NCBI GenBank assembly: GCA_902801625.1
Contig: CADCJI010000009.1
Location: 35,053-99,052, forward strand
DNA length: 64,000 bases
Source of the DNA: an uncultured Bacteroidia bacterium
Lineage (GTDB): Bacteria; Bacteroidota; Bacteroidia; Bacteroidales; F082
Direction of reading: 5' to 3'
Shown: positions 53,383-60,523 of the stretch, piece after piece
Position numbering within the stretch: the stretch's first letter is position 1
Layout: every line of letters starts with the position of its first letter
The notes under the pieces: generated by a model
What the model saw: the letters and a program-made list of their open reading frames with translations, nothing else
The model's database searches: none
What the model was told of the DNA's origin: nothing
Position numbers and translations under genes: made by a program

Positions 53383-53622
53383 ATGAAAGTCGAGATCATA
53401 TCACCGAGCGATACCCTGTTTGAGGGCGAAGCCAGCTCCGTCACGGTGCCGAGCCAGTTGGGACCATTCACCCTGTTGGAACACCACGCCGCCATCGTCG
53501 CCATCCTTGAGGCGGGCAAGGTCAGTCTCACTGACGACAAAGGCGAGCATCATGAGTTCGCTATCAAAGGCGGCTTCACCGAGAACCACGACAACCACCT
53601 GACCATCTGCGTAGAGCTATGA
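53383..53622 (+). CDS. atpC: F-type ATP synthase subunit epsilon, short form
   Basis: A 79-residue epsilon subunit containing only the N-terminal beta-sandwich (MKVEIISPSDTLFEGEASSV ... GGFTENHDNHLTICVE). The C-terminal helical hairpin that inhibits ATP hydrolysis in E. coli is missing; this short form is common in Bacteroidota. It lies 13 bp after atpD and overlaps the next gene by 4 bp. Confidence 0.93.
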   Translation: MKVEIISPSDTLFEGEASSVTVPSQLGPFTLLEHHAAIVAILEAGKVSLTDDKGEHHEFAIKGGFTENHDNHLTICVEL

Positions 53623-54014
53623 AAAAGAACGCGCTGACCATATATCTTGCTGTTTTCCTGCTCGTTTGCATCGTCTTGGACGGCATCTTGCTCTGCTTCT
53701 TCGCCGACAAGCCGTGGTGGAACAACTGGATGATCACTGCCCCCAACCTCTTCATGGTCTTGGGTGCCTTTTATTGCCACCTGATGAAAAAGAACGTGGA
53801 AGCGCATCCCGACAAAATCACTTGGCTTTATATCTACAAAGGTATCAAGATACTGCTGACGGTGGCGATGATTGTGCTCTACATCTTCCTGGTCAAGGTG
53901 GGGAGCAAGCCTTTCATCATCATCGCGGCATCGGCCTACCTGATTGGATTGGTCGTCGAGACCTTCGTCTACATCCATTATACCAAACATCTGAACAAAG
54001 AAAACAAAGCATGA
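53619..54014 (+). CDS. AtpI-like four-helix membrane protein
   Basis: A 131-residue protein with four hydrophobic segments (about 8-28, 38-58, 72-92, 98-120) and a basic tail. The place between epsilon and subunit a, with 4-bp overlaps on both sides, is where Bacteroidota F-type operons carry an AtpI-like gene. AtpI helps to assemble the c ring in other bacteria. The sequence itself is not diagnostic. Confidence 0.78.
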   Translation: MKKNALTIYLAVFLLVCIVLDGILLCFFADKPWWNNWMITAPNLFMVLGAFYCHLMKKNVEAHPDKITWLYIYKGIKILLTVAMIVLYIFLVKVGSKPFIIIAASAYLIGLVVETFVYIHYTKHLNKENKA

Positions 54015-55120
54015 AAAATGTTTTGAAACATAGCATCTTCTTACTTCTTTTCGCATGGATGGCGTTTGCCCCCATGGTGAGCTTCGCGCAGGACAGCTTG
54101 CAGGAGCCCAAGAAGGAGAAGTTCGACGCCAAGTCGTTCATCTTCGGCCACACGGGCGACTCCTATTGTTTCCACATCACGGAGATCAAAGGCGAGCCTG
54201 TGTGCGTGTGGCTACCCGTTATCGTCAAGTGCAAGGACGGCGGCGGCTGGCACTGCTTCTCGTCGAAGCACGTCTGCGAGCTGAAGGAAGGCGAGACCTT
54301 CACCCACAACGGTGCCAACTTCTACATCCCGCCTATCAGTGCCGAGAAATACCCAGGCAAACTGGTCGAGGTGAAAGCCGACGGCAGCCTCTCGCGACCC
54401 TTCGACATCTCGTTTACCAAGAACGCCTTCGGCATCTTCGTTACCTGCATCTTCCTGGTGGCCTTCTTCCTGCCTGCCGCGCGCAAGTACAAGAAAGACC
54501 CCATGGCCAAACCCACCAAATACCAAGGTCTGGTGGAATGGCTCACCTATATGGTCTTGGACGGCATCGTCAGACCCAACATTCGTGAAGCGAAAGTGAA
54601 TAAGTTCGCACCTTATTTATTAACGGTGTTCTTCTTCATCTTCTTCGCCAACCTGTTCGGCCTCATCCCATTCTTCCCCTTCGGCGCCAACGTGACGGGC
54701 AACCTGAGCATCACCGTCGTACTGGCCCTGATGACCTATTTCTTTGTGAACCTCTTCGGCAATCGCCACTACTGGAAAGACATCCTCTGGCCCGATGTGC
54801 CTATCTTCCTGAAAGCCTTCCCGCTGATGCCCATCATCGAGCTCATCTCCACCATCACCAAGCCTTTCGCCCTGATGGTCCGTCTCTTTGCCAACATCCT
54901 TGCCGGCCACATCGTCATCATGGTGCTCATGGCACTGATCTTCATCATCGGCGGCATGTATGGCGCAGGCATGGGCGGCGTGATGAGCATCGTCTCCATC
55001 TTCATGACCATCTTCATGACGGCCTTGGAGCTGCTGGTGGCCTACATCCAGGCCTACGTATTCACCATGCTGTCATCGATATTCATCGGCATGGCACAAG
55101 AAGAACCTAAACATGAATGA
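54011..55120 (+). CDS. atpB: F-type ATP synthase subunit a
   Basis: A 369-residue subunit a, longer than the E. coli one. It begins with a signal-like helix (MKNVLKHSIFLLLFAWMAFAPMVSFAQ) and about 100 extra residues with a CKDGGGWHCF pair before the Fo helices. The essential Arg lies in KPFALMVRLFANILAGHIVIMVL, and the last helices follow to VFTMLSSIFIGMAQEEPKHE. The ATG at 54011 overlaps the stop of the previous gene. It forms the proton half-channels next to the c ring. Confidence 0.94.
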   Translation: MKNVLKHSIFLLLFAWMAFAPMVSFAQDSLQEPKKEKFDAKSFIFGHTGDSYCFHITEIKGEPVCVWLPVIVKCKDGGGWHCFSSKHVCELKEGETFTHNGANFYIPPISAEKYPGKLVEVKADGSLSRPFDISFTKNAFGIFVTCIFLVAFFLPAARKYKKDPMAKPTKYQGLVEWLTYMVLDGIVRPNIREAKVNKFAPYLLTVFFFIFFANLFGLIPFFPFGANVTGNLSITVVLALMTYFFVNLFGNRHYWKDILWPDVPIFLKAFPLMPIIELISTITKPFALMVRLFANILAGHIVIMVLMALIFIIGGMYGAGMGGVMSIVSIFMTIFMTALELLVAYIQAYVFTMLSSIFIGMAQEEPKHE

Positions 55121-55141
55121 GTACATCTTGAAATATGAAAA

Positions 55142-55210
55142 AGCTATCAGCAATCAGCAGTCAGCCATCAGCTTGGTTCTCACCGAGCTGACAGCTGATT
55201 GCTGACAGCT
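55142..55210 (+). other. Long hairpin between atpB and atpE
   Basis: An imperfect 24-bp inverted repeat (55142-55165 against 55187-55210, built of TCAGC units such as AGCTATCAGCAATCAGC) in the 160-bp gap. It could protect or terminate part of the transcript and so tune the amount of c subunit. No T run follows. Confidence 0.65.
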
Positions 55211-55280
55211 GAGAGCCAATCTTTGAATTTTGAATCTTAAATCTTTAAATCTAACAATAAACACTTAAACTTTAAACACC

Positions 55281-55526
55281 ATGTTATTATCAACCATCCT
55301 TGAAGCCGTATCGTACGTGCCAGGTCTGGCCGCTATCGCAGCAGCCATCGCAGTGATTGGTGCCGCATTGGGCATCGGCAAAATCGGTCAGTCAGCCATG
55401 GAAGCCATGGCTCGTCAGCCTGAAGCCGCCGATGGCATCCGCTCTGGCATGATCATCGCCGGCGCTCTCGTCGAAGGTGCAACGCTGTTCGCCATCGTCG
55501 TCTGCCTGCTGGCCTCACTCGGCTAA
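55281..55526 (+). CDS. atpE: F-type ATP synthase subunit c
   Basis: An 81-residue hairpin of two hydrophobic helices with the polar loop ARQPEAA and the ion-carrying E65 in GALVEGATLF. Residue 66 is Gly and the position matching Q32 of Ilyobacter tartaricus is Ile. The Na+ signature (Q32, E65, S66) is therefore absent and H+ coupling is expected, unlike the neighbouring V-type ring. Strong palindromes flank the gene on both sides. Confidence 0.95.
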   Translation: MLLSTILEAVSYVPGLAAIAAAIAVIGAALGIGKIGQSAMEAMARQPEAADGIRSGMIIAGALVEGATLFAIVVCLLASLG

Positions 55527-55549
55527 TCAACTTTTCGAGACTTTGAACC

Positions 55550-55617
55550 GGCCCTTCGACGAGCTCAGGGACCTTTGCTTCTACAAAAGTGAGGGGTGAC
55601 TGAGCCTGTCGAAGGCC
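55550..55617. repeat. Dispersed inverted repeat, CTTCGACAGGCTCAG family, copy 2
   Basis: Left arm GGCCCTTCGACGAGCTCAGG and right arm TGAGCCTGTCGAAGGCC enclose a short spacer, between atpE and atpF. It is the same family as 5596-5646, in inverted orientation. Confidence 0.8.
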
Positions 55618-55671
55618 ACGAAGTCTCAAGTCAGACAATTGAATTCAACTAGACAATTAAACCATAAAACA

Positions 55672-56175
55672 ATGGATCTATTTCTTCCCGAAAGTGGATT
55701 AGTGATATGGATGCTCATCGCCTTCGTCATCGTGCTCGTCATCTTGGCGAAAGCAGGCTGGCCGATGATCATGGGCGCCGTGGAGAAACGCAACGCCCAC
55801 ATCTCTGACTCGCTGCTGGCAGCCGAAGAAGCCAACAACGCCCTTGCAGGCATCGAGCAGAAACGGCAGGAGACCATGGCAGCTGCCCAGGCCGAGCAAA
55901 TCAAGATCATGAAGGAGAGCCAAGACCTGAAGAACCAGCTCATCGAAGAGGCGAAGACTCAGGCCCGACAGGAAGCTGAGAAGATCGTGGCGGACGCCCG
56001 CCTGAAGATTGAGAAGGAACAGGCCGAGGCCATGGCGAACATCAAGAACGAGGTCATCGCCCTCTCGGTCGACATCGCCGAGAAGCTGCTGCAACGCGAA
56101 CTGAGCGACAAACAGTCGCAAAACGCCTACATCGAGCAGCTGCTCAAAAACAACCAACCCCGCATTGAGGCATAA
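55672..56175 (+). CDS. atpF: F-type ATP synthase subunit b
   Basis: A 167-residue peripheral stalk protein with one N-terminal transmembrane helix (LVIWMLIAFVIVLVILAKAGW) and a long charged coiled coil rich in Ala, Glu, Gln and Lys. I chose ATG 55672 (MDLFLPESG), which is typical for the phylum; an in-frame ATG 33 bp upstream lies in a T/A-rich leader and adds no conserved residues. It would dimerise and join subunit a to delta. It lies 3 bp before atpH. Confidence 0.94.
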   Translation: MDLFLPESGLVIWMLIAFVIVLVILAKAGWPMIMGAVEKRNAHISDSLLAAEEANNALAGIEQKRQETMAAAQAEQIKIMKESQDLKNQLIEEAKTQARQEAEKIVADARLKIEKEQAEAMANIKNEVIALSVDIAEKLLQRELSDKQSQNAYIEQLLKNNQPRIEA

Positions 56176-56178
56176 GCT

Positions 56179-56721
56179 ATGGACAACGGAAAGATATCGG
56201 TGAGATATGCAAGGGCATTGTTCCAGACAGCCCAAGAGCAAGGCTGCGAGGATGCCGTCTACGACGGCTTGACACGCTTTGCCCACAACTACCTCCTGGC
56301 CATCACCCAGTTCAACGAGGTGCTGGTCGACCCCATCGTGGCTCAAGAGGAGAAAGTGAAGTTGATCGAGATGGCCGTGGGCGAGCCCATGCACGACTGC
56401 CTGAAGCAGTTCATTGCCTTCGTGGCCGACCAGAAACGCGAGGATAAGATGTTCCTCATCGCCATGAAGTACATGGAAATGTATCGAAGCAAGCATAACA
56501 TCCTGAGCACGCAGGTGACCACCGCAACTGAACTGTCGGAGGACAGCTACAACAAGATCAAGGCCTTCATCAAGCAGACCTTCGATGCCGATGCCGAAAT
56601 GGACGTCCACATCGACCCGAGCCTCATCGGCGGCTTCATCCTCGACATTGAGAACACGCGGATGGACGCCAGCGTGGCAGGGCAGCTGAATGCGCTGAAA
56701 AACAGGCTGAAAAGCTCTTAG
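56179..56721 (+). CDS. atpH: F-type ATP synthase subunit delta
   Basis: A 180-residue OSCP/delta subunit. The N-terminal helical domain begins ISVRYARALFQTAQEQGCED, and the C-terminal part has DAEMDVHIDPSLIGGFILDIENTRMDASVAGQLNALKNRL, matching the family signature. It connects the head to the b stalk. It is 3 bp after atpF; a 91-bp gap with a palindrome separates it from atpA. Confidence 0.95.
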   Translation: MDNGKISVRYARALFQTAQEQGCEDAVYDGLTRFAHNYLLAITQFNEVLVDPIVAQEEKVKLIEMAVGEPMHDCLKQFIAFVADQKREDKMFLIAMKYMEMYRSKHNILSTQVTTATELSEDSYNKIKAFIKQTFDADAEMDVHIDPSLIGGFILDIENTRMDASVAGQLNALKNRLKSS

Positions 56722-56739
56722 CCAAAATAGGTTGTCGAA

Positions 56740-56761
56740 GAGACGCACGGCCGTGCGTCTC
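56740..56761. repeat. GAGACG palindrome, copy 4
   Basis: A perfect 22-bp palindrome, GAGACGCACGGCCGTGCGTCTC, with outer GGTTG/CAACC pairing, inside the F-type operon between atpH and atpA. It shares the GAGACG...CGTCTC ends of the 34757, 44302 and 44345 palindromes. Confidence 0.75.
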
Positions 56762-56812
56762 AACCTCCAACCAACAATTAAACGATTAAACAATCAACAA
56801 CTCAACATATAA

Positions 56813-58383
56813 ATGGCAAACATCAAACCAAGTGAAATATCGAGCATCCTGCAGATGCAGCTCCAGAACATGAGCAACAAGGTGCAGTTCGAGGAGATCG
56901 GCAAGGTGCTGCAAGTGAGCGACGGCTCTACGGCCTCGACAAGGTGCAGTCGAACGAGCTTGTCGAGTTCGAGAACGGCACCATGGGCGTGGTGCTCAAC
57001 CTTGAGGAAGACAACGTCGGCGTGGTGCTGCTCGGTCCCACCGAGGGCATCAAGGAAGGCGAGACGGTGAAGCGCACCCAGCGTATCGCCAGCGTCATGG
57101 CCGGCGAAGGCTTGCTCGGCCGCGTCGTGGACGGCCTCGGCCGACCCATCGATGCCAAAGGGCCCATCCAAGGCAAGACCTACGAGATGCCCCTCGAGCG
57201 CAAGGCCCCTGGCGTCATCTTCCGCCAACCCGTGAACCAGCCACTGCAAACGGGCCTCAAGGCCATCGACGCCATGATCCCCATCGGCCGCGGCCAGCGT
57301 GAGCTCATCATCGGCGACCGCCAGACGGGTAAGACCGCCATCGCCATTGATACCATCATTAATCAGAAGGACAACTTCAAGAACGGTGACCCCGTCTACT
57401 GCATCTATGTCGCTGTGGGACAAAAAGGTAGCACCGTGGCCAACTTGGTGAAGACCCTTGAAGCGCATGGCGCGATGGACTACACCATCGTGGTGAGCGC
57501 CCCGGCATCCTCACCCGCCGCCATGCAGTTCTACGCCCCTTACGCTGGCGTCGCCATCGCCGAGTATTTCCGCGACACAGGCCGCCACGCACTCATCATC
57601 TACGACGACCTCTCGAAACAGGCCGTTGCCTACCGTGAGGTGTCATTGATCCTGCGCCGTCCCCCGGGACGTGAGGCCTACCCTGGCGACATCTTCTACC
57701 TCCACAGCCGTCTGCTGGAGCGCGCCGCCAAGATCATCAAGAACGACGATGTGGCACGCCAGATGAACGACCTTCCCGACAGCATCAAGGACATCGTGAA
57801 AGGCGGCGGCAGCATCACCGCACTGCCCATCATCGAGACGCAAGCGGGCGACGTGTCGGCTTACATCCCCACCAACGTGATTTCCATCACCGACGGACAG
57901 ATCTTCCTGGAAACCAGCCTCTTCAATGCAGGCATCCGTCCAGCCATCAACGTCGGCATTTCGGTGTCGCGTGTGGGTGGTAACGCCCAAATCAAGTCCA
58001 TGAAAAAGGTGGCCGGTACCCTGAAACTCGACCAGGCTCAGTTCCGCGAGATGGAGGCCTTCTCGAAGTTCGGCGCCGAACTCGATGCCGCAACTTTGGC
58101 CATCTTGGACAAGGGCCGCAAGAACGTGGAGCTGCTGAAGCAGCCGCAGTACACGCCTATGCCCGTCGAGAAGCAGGTGGCCATCATCTTCTGCGGCACC
58201 AACGGACTGCTGAGCAAAGTGCCCGAGAACAAAGTGCTTGAGTTTGAGAAGCAGTTCCTCGACCTCATGGAGGTGAAGCACAAGAACGTGATGGAGCAAC
58301 TTAAGGCCGGCAAGATCGACGACGACATCAGGGCCGTCCTGAAAGAGGAAGCTTTGAATTTGAGTGAACACTTTAATGGATAA
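56813..58383 (+). pseudogene. atpA: F-type ATP synthase subunit alpha, frameshifted
   Basis: The gene starts normally at ATG 56813 ([20 protein letters not shown] ... VLQVSDG, 38 codons) and then leaves its frame at 56926/56927. Family members read VSDG(I/V)AR(V/I)YGL here. The sequence jumps from GACGGC directly to TCTACGGCCTCGAC, as if 10 bases were missing, and the correct frame ([20 protein letters not shown]) resumes at once and runs intact to 58383. It includes the P-loop GDRQTGKT and the Arg-finger region LISVSRVGG-like ([12 protein letters not shown]). With the shift the product would stop at 57070. It is either a sequence error or a lesion that disables the F-type enzyme. Confidence 0.9.
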
Positions 58384-58405
58384 GACACTAAACCATGGAA
58401 CACGA

Positions 58406-58542
58406 CCTTAGCCCTTTGCCCTCATGGCGGAGGAACATCCGCCATCTCCCAAGCACGGAGACGACACCTTTTCGCTTGGGAGATTGACTACGTCGAATCT
58501 TCGATTTGCGGGTCAAGCCCGCAATGAGGGTTAAGGGCAAGG
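58406..58542. other. Structured multi-stem element between atpA and atpG
   Basis: The 182-bp gap folds on paper into a junction: an outer stem of about 17 pairs (CCTT.GCCCTT..CCCTCAT with ATGAGGG..AAGGGC.AAGG) closing three arms. These are GGCGG/CCGCC (58427-58443), ATCTCCCAAGC/GCTTGGGAGAT (58444-58493) and TGCGGG/CCCGCA (58507-58523). GACTACGTCGAAT in the interior matches the GACTTCGTCGAAT of repeat 30380-30457. Confidence 0.65.
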
Positions 58543-58565
58543 ACAATGGTTAATATTGAAAGAAC

Positions 58566-59438
58566 ATGGCATCACTAAAAGAAATCCGGGCCCGCATCAC
58601 CTCCGTCGCCTCCACGCAGAAAATCACGAGTGCGATGAAGATGGTGTCGGCGGCCAAGTTGAAGAAGACCGAAGGCATCACGACACGCTTTCTACCCTAC
58701 AAAAACAAACTGAGCGAAGCCCTCTCCAACTACCTCGGTTCCCTTGAGGGCGAAGTCAGCATCCCGCTGGCCGAAAAACGCGAGGTGAAGAAGGTCGCGT
58801 TGATGGCCTTCTCGTCGAGCAGCGGCCTCTGTGGCGTGTATAATTCCAGCGTCAGCAAGCTCTTCAAGCTGGTGTATGAAGAATACGTCAAAAATATTGG
58901 CGCAGAGAATGTTACCGTCTTCTTGGTAGGCAAGAAAATCAACGACTATGCCAAGAAGTTCGGCATCAAGGTGGAAAAGACCTATGCACCTTTGGCGGAG
59001 AGCATGTCGTACGAGCTCGCCATGGAGATCAGCGACATGATGGTGGACTTGTTCCTCAGCCACAAGGTCGACCGAGTGGAGTTGATTTTCAACCACTTCA
59101 AGAACGCTGGCGTGCAGGTGCCCACGCGCGAGGTGGTGCTGCCCTTGAAGGCCGAAGCCACGAGCGATGGCCCAAACCTCGACTACCTCGTGGAACCCGA
59201 CAAGGAGACCTTTGTCAACCAACTGATTCCCAAGGTGGTGCGCACTAACTTCTACTCCATCATGCTCGACACCTTGACTGCCGAGCACGGCGCCCGCATG
59301 ACGGCCATGCACATCGCCAGCGACAACGCCGACCAGCTCTCGCAGGAGCTGAAGATCCAATACAACAAGGCCCGCCAGAACGTCATCACCAACGAATTGA
59401 TCGACATCGTCGGCGGCGCCGAAGCCTTGAATGGGTAA
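58566..59438 (+). CDS. atpG: F-type ATP synthase subunit gamma
   Basis: A 290-residue rotor shaft subunit. The N-terminal helix MASLKEIRARITSVASTQKITSAMKMVSAAKLKK and the C-terminal helix with RMTAMHIASDNADQLSQELKIQYNKARQNVITNELIDIVGGAEAL match the family. The central Rossmann-like part carries LCGVYNSSVSKL. It is the last gene of the F-type operon and intact, in contrast to atpA. Confidence 0.95.
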   Translation: MASLKEIRARITSVASTQKITSAMKMVSAAKLKKTEGITTRFLPYKNKLSEALSNYLGSLEGEVSIPLAEKREVKKVALMAFSSSSGLCGVYNSSVSKLFKLVYEEYVKNIGAENVTVFLVGKKINDYAKKFGIKVEKTYAPLAESMSYELAMEISDMMVDLFLSHKVDRVELIFNHFKNAGVQVPTREVVLPLKAEATSDGPNLDYLVEPDKETFVNQLIPKVVRTNFYSIMLDTLTAEHGARMTAMHIASDNADQLSQELKIQYNKARQNVITNELIDIVGGAEALNG

Positions 59439-59446
59439 AAAAACAA

Positions 59447-59474
59447 GGTCCCTGAGCCTGTCAAAGGGCCGACC
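59447..59474. repeat. CTTCGACAGGCTCAG family, half copy 3
   Basis: GGTCCCTGAGCCTGTCAAAG and the following GGCCGACC are nearly identical to the right half of 5596-5646 plus its flank. Only one arm is present, directly after atpG. Confidence 0.7.
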
Positions 59475-59485
59475 AATAGTATTCA

Positions 59486-59615
59486 AGATTCCCAAGGGAA
59501 TGGAGTACCTCCTTCTAGTCATCCCGCGGCGGCTTGAGACCGTTTCCTCATGGAAGCGGTTTTAGGCCGCCGCTGGTTACATTATTACCGCCACGCCATT
59601 CCCGCAGGGAATCTC
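59486..59615. repeat. 130-bp palindromic element, copy A
   Basis: It begins AGATTCCCAAGGGAATGGAG and ends CCATTCCCGCAGGGAATCTC, which are terminal inverted repeats. The interior has GCGGCGGCTTGAGAC ... GGTTTTAGGCCGCCGC, a second inverted repeat. It lies between atpG and the GIY-YIG gene. The remainder of the gap, to 59689, holds no other feature. Confidence 0.85.
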
Positions 59616-59689
59616 ATACCACCCACCCATAAACTCCAATACCGAAAAACAACTATTTTTACTATTTTTGCCACTTCAATACATTACCT

Positions 59690-60049
59690 ATGAGATTCTC
59701 CTACGTTTATATTATGACCAACAAAGGACACACAACCCTATACACAGGTTGTACGAATGACTTGGTCCGCAGAGTAGCAGAGCACAAAAGCCACCATTAT
59801 AAAGGTTCTTTCACCGACAAATACAATTGCGAATATTGTGTTTATTACAAAGAATTCACAAGTTATCAAGCTGCTATTGACGAAGAAAACAGAATAAAAG
59901 GGCTGTCTCGAAAAGACAAAATAGAGTTGATTGAAACAAAGAACCCCGAATGGAAGGAACTCGTAACCGAAAAAGGCTTTGTCCATGACAAAACTCCGTG
60001 GAGTGAAAAGGTAAAACAAGTCATGGATGATTTGATGAATAATCAATGA
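59690..60049 (+). CDS. GIY-YIG nuclease-domain protein
   Basis: A 119-residue single-domain protein of the GIY-YIG (UvrC N-terminal/YhbQ-like) type. Motifs: FSYVYIMTN (GIY equivalent), LYTGCTNDLVRRVAEHK (YIG equivalent and catalytic Arg), and the conserved Glu in AIDEENRIKG. It would cut DNA through a single metal site. The gene lies exactly between copies A and B of a 130-bp inverted-repeat element, and its stop codon overlaps the first bases of copy B. Its A-rich codon use differs from the GC-richer ATPase genes upstream, which may indicate separate ancestry. Confidence 0.88.
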   Translation: MRFSYVYIMTNKGHTTLYTGCTNDLVRRVAEHKSHHYKGSFTDKYNCEYCVYYKEFTSYQAAIDEENRIKGLSRKDKIELIETKNPEWKELVTEKGFVHDKTPWSEKVKQVMDDLMNNQ

Positions 60050-60177
60050 GATTCCCAAGGGAATGGAAAACCTCCTCTTAGTTATCCCGCGGCGGCTTGA
60101 GACTGTTTCCTCTGGGATGCGGTTTTAAGCCGCCGCTGGTTACAACACAACCAAACTCCATTCCCGAAGGGAACCCC
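60048..60177. repeat. 130-bp palindromic element, copy B
   Basis: GAGATTCCCAAGGGAATGG ... CTCCATTCCCGAAGGGAAC, with interior GCGGCGGCTTGAGAC and TTTTAAGCCGCCGC. It overlaps the GIY-YIG stop codon and is followed after 32 bp by copy C in the same orientation. Confidence 0.85.
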
Positions 60178-60209
60178 TAACAATTCTACAACCGAAAGCA
60201 AAACCCAAT

Positions 60210-60339
60210 GAGATTCCCAAGGAAATGGAGTACCTCCTTCTAGTCATCCTGCAGCGGCTTGAGACTGTTTCCTCAGGGAAGCGGTTTTAGGCCGCCGCTG
60301 GTTACAACACAACCAAACTCCATTCCCAAAGGGAATCTC
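60210..60339. repeat. 130-bp palindromic element, copy C
   Basis: GAGATTCCCAAGGAAATGGAG ... CTCCATTCCCAAAGGGAATC, with interior GCAGCGGCTTGAGAC and TTTTAGGCCGCCGC. The gene-free stretch 60050-60523 consists of copies B and C, an A/T-rich zone and the leader of the next gene. Confidence 0.85.
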
Positions 60340-60412
60340 TCCACCTCCAAAAAAAACCAACAAAAAAACACCCATTTCCATCCTTTTTTTCGCATCCAAT
60401 CAAAAAAAATCC

Positions 60413-60420
60413 TATATTTG
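60413..60420 (+). promoter_or_regulatory. -7 box of the fibronectin-III protein gene
   Basis: TATATTTG followed by CC matches TAnnTTTG. A leader of about 95 nt would precede the ATG at 60524. No clear -33 TTTG is seen. Confidence 0.55.
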
Positions 60421-60523
60421 CCACCTATTTAATATAGTAAAAATACCTAAACAGAATTATTATTCAAACCAATAAATTGAACACCAAACAATTAACACAA
60501 TTATTAACCTAAATTCATTCATT

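Noticed and set aside
56944-58383. An alternative GTG start at 56944 giving a naturally short alpha subunit
   Set aside because: It would lack the N-terminal crown region conserved in all F-type alpha subunits, and the missing part is encoded just upstream in another frame.
59690-60049. A homing endonuclease inside an intron or intein
   Set aside because: No split host gene surrounds it; the neighbours are intact atpG and a separate secreted-protein gene.
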